Origin: an uncultured Rhodospirillales bacterium
GTDB lineage: Bacteria; Pseudomonadota; Alphaproteobacteria; Acetobacterales; Acetobacteraceae
Direction: 5' to 3'
DNA length: 15,389 bases
NCBI GenBank assembly: GCA_903904805.1
Contig: CAIVDX010000584.1
Location: 1 to 15,389 of the forward strand
Part shown: piece after piece, positions 1-7,291 of the stretch
Layout of the letters: every line of letters begins with the position of its first letter
Position numbering within the stretch: the first letter of the stretch is position 1
Position numbers and translations under genes: made by a program
The notes under the pieces: model-generated
Told to the model about the DNA's origin: nothing
Database searches by the model: none
What the model saw: the letters and a program-made list of their open reading frames with translations, nothing else

Positions 1-2
1 CC

Positions 3-848
3 ATCATGCCGCTGCAGGAGCGCTTCACCGCGCCTTATGGCCTGAAGGTCGAGATCATCAACATCCAATCCGACCAGATCGGCCTGAAATCCCTGATCGC
101 CGGCCAGATGGACAGTTACGAAGGCGCGCCGAACTCCGGCATCGTCGCCGCCACCCACGGCGCCGACGTCAAGGTCGTCGCCTGTGCCTGGCCGCAGCTC
201 GTGCAGGGCATCTTCGTGCGCGACGACATCAAGGACCTCGCCGATCTGCGCGGCCACAACATCGCCATCTCGGCGCCCGGCTCGATGCCCGACATGGTGA
301 TGCGCGCGGCGCTCAAGCAGGTCGGCGTGCCGGCCTCGGAGGTGAAGTTCGCCTCGCTTGGGTCGGATGCCGATCGTTTCAAATCCCTGTCGGTGGGCAT
401 CGTCTCAGGCGCGGTGGTCTCCACCGAGTTCAGCACGGTGGCGCCCAAGGATGTGCGCCTGCTCAAGCCGCTGCGCGAGGTCTATCCCGAGTTCCTGCGC
501 GGCTGCATCGTCACCTCAGGCGACAATCTCGCCAAGCGCCACAATGATGCCGCCGGCCTGGTGGCCGCCGAGATCACCGGCCTGCGCTATGCCGTCGCGC
601 ATCGGGACGAAACCATCGCGCTCACCCAGCAGGTGACCCACGCCAAAGCCGATGATCCCCGCGCCGCCTTCATCTTTGACGAATCGATCAAGCATGGCGA
701 CCTCGATCCCGAGATGCATCTCGATGTCGCCAAGGTGGCCTGGATGCAAACCCTGCTGGCCGAGGTCGGCAGCGTCACCAAGCCGCTCGAGGTCGGCAAG
801 CTGGTGGACACAAGCGTGCGCGCCGACGCGTTGAAGCTGGTGAAGTAA
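3..848 (+). CDS. ABC transporter substrate-binding protein, NMT1/SsuA-TauA type (5' partial)
   Basis: This is a periplasmic binding protein that would deliver a small solute to an ABC importer. The frame is open to the left window edge, so the signal peptide and first lobe strand are missing; the Met at base 6 is probably internal. The visible 281 residues match the nitrate/sulfonate/thiamine-precursor (NMT1/SsuA) fold: a lobe-1 stretch 'LKSLIAGQMDSYEGAPNSG', then 'VRDDIKDLADLRGHNIAIS', the usual 'LxGKxIxV' hinge step, followed by 'PDMVMRAALKQVGV' and a second lobe with 'FKSLSVGIVSGAVVST'. The C-terminal helix region 'LLAEVGSVTKPLEVGKLVD' is also typical. The family call is good, but the substrate cannot be read from the sequence. 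The permease and ATPase would be expected upstream, outside the window. It ends with TAA four bases before a long GC hairpin and converges on the cytochrome gene. Confidence 0.85.
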   Translation: MMPLQERFTAPYGLKVEIINIQSDQIGLKSLIAGQMDSYEGAPNSGIVAATHGADVKVVACAWPQLVQGIFVRDDIKDLADLRGHNIAISAPGSMPDMVMRAALKQVGVPASEVKFASLGSDADRFKSLSVGIVSGAVVSTEFSTVAPKDVRLLKPLREVYPEFLRGCIVTSGDNLAKRHNDAAGLVAAEITGLRYAVAHRDETIALTQQVTHAKADDPRAAFIFDESIKHGDLDPEMHLDVAKVAWMQTLLAEVGSVTKPLEVGKLVDTSVRADALKLVK

Positions 849-877
849 AAACGGCCGGGGAGGAGCCTCCCCGGCCG
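847..877 (-). terminator. Intrinsic terminator between convergent genes
   Basis: A perfect 12-bp inverted repeat (852-863 and 866-877, 2-base centre) lies between the stop codons of the binding protein and the cytochrome. On the minus strand the hairpin is followed by five T (851-847), the classical layout for ending the cytochrome transcript. On the plus strand the hairpin is the same but no T run follows at once, so termination of the left gene there would depend on the hairpin alone. Confidence 0.75.
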
Positions 878-901
878 ATCAGGCAATCAATTTGGCGGCG
901 C

Positions 902-1840
902 TCAGCTGCCGCCAAGCGTCTTCAGATAGGCGATGATGTCGGCCCGCTTGCCGGCATCCGACACCCCGACAAAGGTCATCTTGGTGCCGGGTGCGAAGGC
1001 GGCCGGCTTGGTCAGCCAGGCATCGAGTTCCTCGGGCGTCCAGTTGCCGGTTTTCGCCTTCATCGCGGACGAATAGGCATAGCCTTCCATATGGCTGCCT
1101 TCCTTCGCGCCATACACGCCATACAGGTTGGGGCCGATGCCCGCCTTGCCGCCCTCATTAAGGGTGTGGCAGGCGATGCAGCCCTGCTGGGCCATCGCCG
1201 CCTTGCCGCGGTCGGCATCGGCACTCGCCAAACGCTCGGCGATCGGCGCCGGGCCGGCGGGAGCAGCGGCCGGGGCGGGTGCGGCGGCGGCGGACGCCGC
1301 AGGCGCGGCCGGCAGCGGCAACGGGCTACCCGACAGGCTGCGCAGATAGGCGATCACCTCGGCCCGCTTCTTCGCATCCGTCAGGCCGGCATAGGTCATC
1401 TTGGTGCCGGGCGCGAAGGCCGCCGGCTTGGCCAGCCAGCTGTTCAGCGCCTCATAGCTCCACTCACCGCCCTTGCCCTTCAGAGCGGCGGAATAGGCAT
1501 AACCGTCCATGTGGCTGCCGATCTTGGAGCCGAGCACGCCATAGAGGTTCGGGCCGATGCCGGCCTTGCCGCCCTCATTGAAGCTGTGGCAGGCGACGCA
1601 GCCGGCAGAGCCGACATCCGCTTGGCCCGCCTTCGCGTCGGCGGAAGCCAGCAGAACCGCAATCGGCACTTCCGGCGGCGGCGCGGCGGCACCAGGTGCC
1701 GCCGGCAGGTCGATCTTGATGGCCGAGGTCTTCAGCGGGGTCGGCGACACCAGCGCCTGACTGATCAGGCTCGCGCCCATGAAGGCAATGCCAGCCACCA
1801 GAATGGCAGCGGCGGCCTTGTTGATCTCCATGCTGTCCAT
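902..1840 (-). CDS. Membrane-anchored dihaem cytochrome c (two tandem class I domains)
   Basis: This 312-residue protein is a periplasmic electron carrier tethered by an uncleaved N-terminal helix (about residues 9-31, Ala/Ile/Leu-rich). Two class I haem c domains follow. Domain 1 has CVACH at 81-85 with the probable axial Met148 in 'PGTKM'; domain 2 has CIACH at 221-225 with Met288 in the same motif. The domains are about 100 residues each and are joined by an Ala/Pro linker (about 172-199). Equivalent residues are exactly 140 apart, so this is an internal duplication. Both domains carry the cytochrome c2/CycM-type string 'GGKAGIGPNLYGV' and a 'KPAAFAPGTKMT' Met loop. The ATG at 1840 is preceded by AAGGA nine bases upstream; a second ATG three codons on is possible. 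It lies 119 bases downstream of the HiPIP gene on the same strand with no clear promoter between them. A bc1-to-oxidase shuttle role is inferred from family membership. Confidence 0.93.
   Translation of the reverse strand: MDSMEINKAAAAILVAGIAFMGASLISQALVSPTPLKTSAIKIDLPAAPGAAAPPPEVPIAVLLASADAKAGQADVGSAGCVACHSFNEGGKAGIGPNLYGVLGSKIGSHMDGYAYSAALKGKGGEWSYEALNSWLAKPAAFAPGTKMTYAGLTDAKKRAEVIAYLRSLSGSPLPLPAAPAASAAAAPAPAAAPAGPAPIAERLASADADRGKAAMAQQGCIACHTLNEGGKAGIGPNLYGVYGAKEGSHMEGYAYSSAMKAKTGNWTPEELDAWLTKPAAFAPGTKMTFVGVSDAGKRADIIAYLKTLGGS
917..1645 (-). repeat. Direct duplication of the haem c domain inside the cytochrome gene
   Basis: The segment 1337-1645 (domain 1) recurs at 917-1225 (domain 2) with a constant offset of 420 bases. 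Conservation is visible at DNA level, for example around the CxxCH and 'GGKAGIGPNLYGV' codons, where most bases are unchanged. The in-register offset and shared length point to a tandem duplication that kept frame and gained an Ala/Pro linker. Confidence 0.85.
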
Positions 1841-1959
1841 CAGTCCAGGTCCTTACGTACGCTCAGCGTGTCGGGGTAATCAGGCGCCCCGGTGGTAAAA
1901 CCTTCGTGGCCCGTCGTCCAGGGGGGAGTGCCCGGATTGACCCTCCCCCGGGCCCGAAA

Positions 1960-2247
1960 TCACGCGTCCTTCGGCGCGAAGGCCACGCACCAGCCATTCG
2001 GCGCGATCGTGCCGGCCACGATCGTGCACGCGGCGGGCGCGACGAAATTGACGCATTTGCTGCACAGATTGGCCGGCGCCTCGGGGTTCGGCGTGGCGCG
2101 ATACTGCACCAGCTCCTGGGCGATCTTGTCCTGGTCGGCGGCAGCGGCGCTCTGCGCGACAGCCACGACGGCCGCCGCCGCGATGCCGGCCTGCAGACCA
2201 CAGCGGAGCAGCTCGCGGCGAGTCGCCGCTTTCGATGTGTCGGTCAT
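1960..2247 (-). CDS. High-potential iron-sulfur protein (HiPIP), Tat-exported
   Basis: This small soluble periplasmic [4Fe-4S] electron carrier takes electrons from the bc1 complex to a photosynthetic reaction centre or a terminal oxidase in organisms that use it. The 95-residue precursor has a twin-arginine signal (RRELL at 10-14, then an Ala/Val-rich core, cleavage near AAA-AD at 37-38). The mature part of about 57 residues has the cluster ligands Cys62, Cys65, Cys74 and Cys87 in the HiPIP order CxxC...C...GWC, with the typical 'YRATPN' lead-in and 'NGWCVAF' end. Its length fits the family's short members. The ATG has AGGAG seven bases upstream. A weak TTGTGA-16-CATATG promoter-like pair sits at 2313-2340. 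It is followed on the same strand by the dihaem cytochrome, so the two carriers may be co-transcribed. A 7-bp GC stem at 1922-1949 lies between them without a T run. Confidence 0.93.
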   Translation of the reverse strand: MTDTSKAATRRELLRCGLQAGIAAAAVVAVAQSAAAADQDKIAQELVQYRATPNPEAPANLCSKCVNFVAPAACTIVAGTIAPNGWCVAFAPKDA

Positions 2248-2356
2248 TGAGGGTCTCCTGGGGGTTGGGACTGGTGGGTTCGAAACTGGCGGCGCGCTGC
2301 CGCCCCGCCAGCCATATGCGCGCGATCGCCGAAATCACAAGTCCGGCCAGCCGGCC

Positions 2357-3127
2357 CTATTCCGACCTGGCCAGCGGCTCCAGCCCAAAACTCGCCTCGA
2401 TCGGCGCCGCCTGGGCCGAGGCGAAAAACGCGACCACCTGCGCAGCGGCCGCCTGTTCGGTCGAACCGGTGGGAACGGCACCGGCATAGATGGTATCGAG
2501 CTGCAATTCGCGCGGAATCTTGCCCAGCAGCGTCAGCCCCGCCACCGGCTTCAGCTCGCTGACCTGCTGAAAGCCAAGCTCATACTGGCCGGAGGCGATG
2601 AAATTCCCCACCGGGTCGGCGGGGATCATGGTGCTTTTCGGCGCCATCTGCGCCTCGATCCCCAGCTTCTTGTAGAGCGTGGTGCCGATATAGGTGCCAC
2701 TCGCACTGTCGGAATAGGCGACCGACTTCGCCGCCAGCAGGGTCTGCTTGAACTCCTCCACCGTGCCGATCGCAGGCACCGGCGCGCCCGCCTTCACCGC
2801 GGCGCCGATCCAGGAATGCGCGATGTCAACTCGCCCGGCGGCACGGCCCGCCTTCACCAGATTGTCCAGCGCGGCCCCCACCATCACCACGATGTCAGAC
2901 TTCTCCCCCCGCGCGAGGCGGGTGGGAATGGTGTTCGGCGTATCCCCCATCGACGGACCATAGACGAGCGTCAGATGATGCCCGGTCGCCTTTTCCGCCG
3001 CCGGTGCCAGCGCACCAAGCGGCCCGGCGAACCCTCCCGAACTCATCACCACCAGGTCGGCCGCCTGCGCAGTGGCCGCCGACACCAGCCAAGCCAGCAC
3101 AACGAGCCCCGCTTTCGCGTGAACCAT
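2357..3127 (-). CDS. ModA-like periplasmic substrate-binding protein (orphan)
   Basis: This 256-residue type 2 periplasmic binding protein belongs to the molybdate-binding-like (SBP_bac_11) group. A Sec signal peptide is clear (residues 1-22, cleavage after AQA). The mature start 'ADLVVMSSGGFAGPLGALAP' followed by 'EKATGHHL' is the first lobe of this family. 'GEKSDIVVMVGAALDNLVKAG' and 'SVAYSDSASGTYIGTTLYKKL' match the conserved ligand-site and hinge segments, and 'GFQQVSEL' is the second-lobe motif. No permease (ModB) or ATPase (ModC) lies on either side, so import of molybdate is not supported by context; proteins of this subgroup are often solitary and of unknown ligand. GGAGG precedes the ATG by five bases. 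It sits 86 bases downstream of tRNA-Gly on the same strand, with a possible promoter in between. Confidence 0.85.
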   Translation of the reverse strand: MVHAKAGLVVLAWLVSAATAQAADLVVMSSGGFAGPLGALAPAAEKATGHHLTLVYGPSMGDTPNTIPTRLARGEKSDIVVMVGAALDNLVKAGRAAGRVDIAHSWIGAAVKAGAPVPAIGTVEEFKQTLLAAKSVAYSDSASGTYIGTTLYKKLGIEAQMAPKSTMIPADPVGNFIASGQYELGFQQVSELKPVAGLTLLGKIPRELQLDTIYAGAVPTGSTEQAAAAQVVAFFASAQAAPIEASFGLEPLARSE

Positions 3128-3154
3128 GTCATCCTCCCCATTATTTCTGTCAGG

Positions 3155-3182
3155 AGATTACCCAGCGGGGCGGACCCGGCAA
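3155..3182 (-). promoter_or_regulatory. Possible sigma70 promoter of the ModA-like gene
   Basis: On the minus strand TTGCCG (3182-3177) and TAATCT (3160-3155) are 16 bases apart, placing a start about 20 bases ahead of the ribosome site and ATG at 3127. The -35 is four of six, the -10 only three of six, so the call is weak. Read-through from tRNA-Gly is the alternative. Confidence 0.3.
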
Positions 3183-3213
3183 AGTATTTTCAGGGCCCGC
3201 GATGGGGATGCAC

Positions 3214-3287
3214 TGGAGCGGGTGACGGGAATCGAACCCGCACAGCCAGCTTGGAAGGCTGGGACTCTACCATTGAGCTACACCCGC
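3214..3287 (-). tRNA. tRNA-Gly (anticodon TCC)
   Basis: The minus strand folds as a complete 74-base tRNA with encoded CCA. The acceptor stem GCGGGTG (3287-3281) pairs with CACCCGC (3224-3218), with discriminator U at 3217 and CCA at 3216-3214. The anticodon arm is CCAGC-CTTCCAA-GCTGG, giving TCC at positions 34-36, which reads GGA/GGG. The T arm has the standard TTCGATT loop. The D arm 'GTAGCTCAATGGTAGAG' is canonical. It lies between the hybrid kinase and the ModA-like gene. Confidence 0.97.
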
Positions 3288-3313
3288 GCCGTGGCATCGC
3301 CGCGACAGATGAT

Positions 3314-3342
3314 GTTTTAGGCCGGTCGCGCCCGACTGGCCA
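3314..3342 (-). promoter_or_regulatory. Possible promoter of tRNA-Gly
   Basis: On the minus strand TGGCCA (3342-3337) and TAAAAC (3319-3314) are spaced by 17 bases, each four of six to consensus, with a start predicted about 20 bases ahead of the mature tRNA 5' end. The spacer overlaps an imperfect stem (GGCC-A-GTCG...CGAC-C-GGCC) just after the kinase stop codon. The pair gives tRNA-Gly its own transcription independent of the kinase gene. Confidence 0.4.
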
Positions 3343-3362
3343 GCGCCATCCGCCGGGGATCT

Positions 3363-6300
3363 CTATTCAGTATGCGCCGGCGCGAGCAATGCCGCCACCG
3401 CGTCGAGCAGCTGCGCCCCGGTCGCCGGCTTCAGCAACAGCCGCACCGCGCCGTCCAGCCCGTGCCGCTCGAGCATGTCGCGCGGATAGCCCGAGGTCAG
3501 CAGCACCGCCAGACCCGGCCGCAGCTGCTGCAGCCGCCGCGCGATCTCCGGCCCGCTCATCCCGCCCGGCAGCACGACATCGCTCAGCAGCAGATCGATC
3601 CGACCCGCCTCGCGCGCGATCGCCAGCGCCGCCGGCCCGTCCTGCGCGCTGATCACCCGGTGCCCCGCCCCTTCCAGCAATTCCGTCGAGGTCGCCAGCA
3701 CCGCCAGATCATCCTCGACCAGAAGGATCGTGCCCACCGACGACGCGGCGGGGCCTTCGGCCGACTCAGCGCGCGTCAATGGCCGCAGCACGCCGGCCTC
3801 GCCCTCCACCCGCGCGTCATCGAGCGGCAGATACAGCGAGAACACCGCGCCGCGGCCCGGCGCGCTGTCCACCGCCACCGCGCCACCCGACTGGCGCAGA
3901 AAGCCATGCACCATCGCCAGGCCCAGGCCACTGCCGCGACCGACCTCCTTGGTGGTGAAGAACGGCTCGAACAGATGCGGCAGCACCTCGGGCGGAATGC
4001 CGGTGCCGGTGTCGGCCACGTCCAGCCGGACATACAGGCCGCGCGGCAGATCCAGCCGTGCCGCGTCGCCGGCATCCAGCCGAACCGACCGCGCGCTGAT
4101 GGTCACAACGCCACCCATCGGCATCGCGTCACGGGCGTTCAGCGTCAGGTTCAGCAGCGCCGATTCGAGCTGCGCCGGATCCACCCGGCAGGCCAGCGCC
4201 TGGGCCGGCTTTTCAAGGCGCAGCCGCACCGTCTCGCCCGCCGCACGGCCAAGCAACTCGGCAATGTCCTGCACCAGCCGGCCGATATCCACACTCTCCG
4301 GCGCCAGCGTCTGCCGCCGGGAAAAGGCCAGCAACTGCCGCGTCAGCCGCCCGCCGCGCGCCGCCGCGCGCAGGGCGGTGTCCAGCAGCCGTTCGGCCGA
4401 GGCGTGCTGACCAGCCAGATGCCGCCGGGCCAGTTCCAGGGCGGAGACCATCGATTGCAGCAGATTGTTGAAATCATGCGCCACGCCGCCGGTCAGCTGG
4501 CCCACCGCCTCCATCTTCTGCGCCTGCGCCAGCTGCGCCTGCAGCGCGCGCCGCTCGGTGATGTCGCGCATCGTCGCCAGCACCCGTCCGCCCGGCAACG
4601 GCACCAGCAGACTTTCGGCGATCAGCTTCCCCGCGACACCGGGAAACTCCAGCTCCAGCTCCGCCCGCTCCTCGGCGCCCTGGGCGGCGCAGCGGCGCAG
4701 CAGACCGGCCAATGGCATCAGCGCCGGCAACGCCTCCAACGAGCTGCCAGCCAGCCGCGCCGGCTCCTCGCCCAGACGCCGCGCCGCCGCCGGATTGGCG
4801 GCATCCAGCCGCGGCGGGGCCTCCGCCGGCACGCTCAACAGCAGCACCAGATCGGGCACATTGTCGAAAATCGCGCGCAATCGGGCCTCACTCTCCGCGA
4901 GCGCGGCGGTGCGCCGGTCCACCTCCTGCTCCAGCACCGCGCCGGCCCGGGCAAGGGCCGCGCGTGCCTCGACGATCGCGTCGATATCGGTGGCCACGCC
5001 ATACCACTCGCGCACCTGGCGCTGCTCGTCGAACCAGGGCAGGCCGCGGATCAGGTGCCACACATACACACCATCCGCCCGGCGCAGCCGCACCTCGATC
5101 TCGCAGGCGACGGCAGCCGGCCAACAGGCCATCAGCCGCTCGCGCTCATCCTCATGCACCACCGCCGCCAGCCCCTGCGCTTCCAGCGCCTCGGCCGAGC
5201 AGCCGGTGAAATACAGCGTGCGGCGATTGACGAACACGGTCCGGCCATCGGCATCGGCAACGAACACCCAACCTGGGATGGTCTCGGCGATGCCGGCCAG
5301 CCGTGCCTGGCTCTCCGCCAGCGCCCGCCCGGCCCGCCGCGCCTCGGTCACATCGCGGTAGAACACCGTCAGGCCGCGCTCGGAGGGATAGACCTGGGTG
5401 GCGAATATCGCGTCCAGCGGCGGGTAATAGAGTTCCAGCGATTGAGGCGTCGAGCTGTCCAGCGCGCCACGATAGGCCCGCTCATACTCGGACCCGACCA
5501 TGTCCGGGAACACGTCCCAGATCACCTGCCCCTCCAGCGCCGGTGCTCCCTCGGGCTGAAGCTGGTCGCGCGCGCGCTGGTTCAGCCAGGTGAAGCGAAA
5601 GGCATGATCCAGCGTGAGCACATGATCGGTCGTGCTTTCCAGCGCCTGGGTGAGCGCCGCCTCACGCTCCTGCAGGGTCGACGCCATCTGGTCGAACGCC
5701 GCGCCCAATCGGCCGAACTCGCTGCCATCAGCCCCCAGCCCGGTGCGCGCGCCCATCTCCCCGCGCTGCCAGGCGGACGCCGCGCTGAGCAGCCGCGCCG
5801 TCGGGCGCGCGATCGCCAGCCGCGTGCCCAGCACCGTCAGCAGCAGCGCGATCGCCGCGCCGGCGACCAGCAGCAGCACGCCCCACTGATCCGCCCGCGC
5901 GACACCGGCGAGCGGGCTTGAGGCATCCGAGGTCACGCCGATCCACAGGCCGCGCGGCTCCGTCGCCAGCGGCGAATAGGCGAGAATATGCCCGCCCCGG
6001 CCCGGCGCATCATATTCCAAAATGCCATCGGCATCATCATCGAGCGTCTGGATGGTGGCCAGATCCGCGTGATTGCCGATCGCCGGGCCCTCTCCCGCGC
6101 CGCCGGCCCGCGCATCGCGCATCCGCGGCGCGCGGGCGAGAATGGTGCCGGTGCTGTCGGCGATGGTGATCGACATGCCCGGGGCCAGCCTGATCGCCTC
6201 GATCCGCCGTTGCAGCCACGCCAGATTCAGCCCGACCACCGCGATCCCGCTGATCGACCCATCCGATCCGCGGATCGGCTGGGCGAAATGCAGCACCATC

Positions 6301-6767
6301 GTGCCGTTGAAAATGCCGGATACCAGGTCGCCGGTGGCGAACTCGCCGGTTTGCATCGCCCGCACCCAATAGGCCCGGCCCGCCACCACCTCGCCGGGCA
6401 TGCGGGGATTGCCCGTGCAGGTGACCCTGCCGCTCGTATCGGTCAGCAGCAGCGTGCTGTAGCGGTCGAACTTATTCAGCAAGTCAGCCAGAAAGGCGCG
6501 ACAGGCCGTCGGGTCTGAGGCATTGAACCGCACCAGCCGGGTCTGCGACACCGCCGTCAGCAGCTGCCGCGCCCCTTCGGTGATCTCCTGCTGAGTCGCC
6601 GACACCAGCGACAGCACCCGCATCGCCTCGGCCCGCGCCGAGGCATGCCGCAGCAGGCTCGCCTCGTGTTCCTTGTAGGCCTGCACAGCCAACGCCGGCA
6701 GCAGCGCGACCACCACCACCACCAGCAGGCGGGTGAGCAGCGAGGTCGGCAGGCCAGGCCGGCGCAT
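3363..6767 (-). CDS. Membrane hybrid histidine kinase (Cache-like sensor, HAMP, 3 PAS, HisKA, HATPase_c, REC)
   Basis: This 1134-residue two-component sensor has two membrane helices (about 8-30 and 295-315) flanking a periplasmic dCache-like domain with the string 'GRVTCTGNP...AYWVRAM'. Next come a HAMP linker (about 320-372) and three PAS-like modules (about 373-475, 483-600 with a PAC-like end, 624-739). The HisKA domain follows, with phospho-acceptor His764 in 'GGVAHDFNNLL'. The ATPase domain shows the N box 'LTLNARDAM', G1 'DTGTGIP', F box 'FEPFFTTK' and G2 'GRGSGLGLAM'. A C-terminal receiver has acidic pocket Asp1019/1020, phospho-Asp1063 in 'LLSDVVLPGG' and Lys1113. All key residues are intact. 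The start at 6767 was chosen because TM1 follows directly and a GAGG site precedes it; the frame stays open 48 codons further into the upstream gene. No DNA-binding output or separate regulator is present, so the signal must go to a partner elsewhere. It follows the small secreted-protein gene by 31 bases. Confidence 0.92.
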   Translation of the reverse strand: MRRPGLPTSLLTRLLVVVVVALLPALAVQAYKEHEASLLRHASARAEAMRVLSLVSATQQEITEGARQLLTAVSQTRLVRFNASDPTACRAFLADLLNKFDRYSTLLLTDTSGRVTCTGNPRMPGEVVAGRAYWVRAMQTGEFATGDLVSGIFNGTMVLHFAQPIRGSDGSISGIAVVGLNLAWLQRRIEAIRLAPGMSITIADSTGTILARAPRMRDARAGGAGEGPAIGNHADLATIQTLDDDADGILEYDAPGRGGHILAYSPLATEPRGLWIGVTSDASSPLAGVARADQWGVLLLVAGAAIALLLTVLGTRLAIARPTARLLSAASAWQRGEMGARTGLGADGSEFGRLGAAFDQMASTLQEREAALTQALESTTDHVLTLDHAFRFTWLNQRARDQLQPEGAPALEGQVIWDVFPDMVGSEYERAYRGALDSSTPQSLELYYPPLDAIFATQVYPSERGLTVFYRDVTEARRAGRALAESQARLAGIAETIPGWVFVADADGRTVFVNRRTLYFTGCSAEALEAQGLAAVVHEDERERLMACWPAAVACEIEVRLRRADGVYVWHLIRGLPWFDEQRQVREWYGVATDIDAIVEARAALARAGAVLEQEVDRRTAALAESEARLRAIFDNVPDLVLLLSVPAEAPPRLDAANPAAARRLGEEPARLAGSSLEALPALMPLAGLLRRCAAQGAEERAELELEFPGVAGKLIAESLLVPLPGGRVLATMRDITERRALQAQLAQAQKMEAVGQLTGGVAHDFNNLLQSMVSALELARRHLAGQHASAERLLDTALRAAARGGRLTRQLLAFSRRQTLAPESVDIGRLVQDIAELLGRAAGETVRLRLEKPAQALACRVDPAQLESALLNLTLNARDAMPMGGVVTISARSVRLDAGDAARLDLPRGLYVRLDVADTGTGIPPEVLPHLFEPFFTTKEVGRGSGLGLAMVHGFLRQSGGAVAVDSAPGRGAVFSLYLPLDDARVEGEAGVLRPLTRAESAEGPAASSVGTILLVEDDLAVLATSTELLEGAGHRVISAQDGPAALAIAREAGRIDLLLSDVVLPGGMSGPEIARRLQQLRPGLAVLLTSGYPRDMLERHGLDGAVRLLLKPATGAQLLDAVAALLAPAHTE

Positions 6768-6798
6768 CGGCCTCACCGCGCCGCTGGTCTGGCGGGCA

Positions 6799-7254
6799 TC
6801 ATTTCGACAGCGCCGCCTTCGCGCGCGAACTCGGCGCGATCCGCTCCAGACAGGCGGTCCGCGCCACCACCGAATCAGGCGCGTCCGACGGGCCGCAGGC
6901 CAGCACGTCATTCACCAGCATGCGGCTGACATCGTCGCAGGACTGCCCCGCCAGGTCGAACAGCCGCACCGCGGTCTTGCGCGCCGGCAGCGGCCCCAGA
7001 TCGATCGCCAGGCGCCGGCTGATCACGTTGTCGGCGCCGAACACCACCAGATCGATGCGCAGCGGATCGATCGGCTTCGCGTCCGGATTGGTCGCCACCA
7101 GATAGACCCGGCAGCTGCCACCGGTCACCGGCTCGAGCTTGTTGAGCTCCAGCGGCACCGCGGCGGGCTCGGGCGCCTGGGCACGCGCGCCGATGCCGGT
7201 CAGCGCCAGTATGGCAAAGCTCGCCACTGCGAGGGTCGTCGAGAAACGGGACAT
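6799..7254 (-). CDS. Conserved small secreted protein with four cysteines, function unknown
   Basis: This 151-residue exported protein has a Sec-type signal (residues 1-26: Arg3, a hydrophobic core of Ala/Ile/Leu, cleavage after ARAQA). The mature part begins with 'VPLELNKLEP' and has Cys48 ('GGSCRVYLV'), Cys106 ('GQSCDDV'), Cys120 ('LACGP') and Cys135 ('TACLERI'), enough for two disulphides. A central beta-rich block 'IDLVVFGADNVISRRLAIDLGPLP' suggests an Ig- or C2-like sandwich. I recognise the pattern from uncharacterised alphaproteobacterial secreted proteins, but no function is established from it. GGAGG stands five bases ahead of the ATG. It starts 37 bases after the giant Hint protein and ends 31 bases before the kinase, so it is probably the middle gene of an operon. 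The upstream gap contains a 6-bp GCCGGC stem (7269-7285) without a T run. Confidence 0.8.
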   Translation of the reverse strand: MSRFSTTLAVASFAILALTGIGARAQAPEPAAVPLELNKLEPVTGGSCRVYLVATNPDAKPIDPLRIDLVVFGADNVISRRLAIDLGPLPARKTAVRLFDLAGQSCDDVSRMLVNDVLACGPSDAPDSVVARTACLERIAPSSRAKAALSK

Positions 7255-7291
7255 GCGATCCTCCGGAGGCCGGCGCGATGCCGGCGCCCGG

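Noticed and set aside
1922..1949. 7-bp stem (GGGGGAG/CTCCCCC) between HiPIP and cytochrome genes as a terminator
   Set aside because: The loop is 14 bases and no T run follows on the minus strand; at most it could attenuate or stabilise an mRNA end.
3320..3341. Imperfect stem after the kinase stop as a terminator
   Set aside because: It is followed on the minus strand by TAAAAC rather than T, contains a mismatch, and overlaps a plausible promoter spacer for tRNA-Gly.
1892..3652. Plus-strand open frame of 586 codons
   Set aside because: It crosses the HiPIP gene, the ModA-like gene, a tRNA and the kinase 3' end on the opposite strand, and its translation has no recognisable domain.
3372..5921. 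Plus-strand open frame of 849 codons antisense to the kinase
   Set aside because: The opposite strand encodes a kinase with every catalytic motif intact, and this frame gives only Arg/Gln/His-rich low-complexity sequence.
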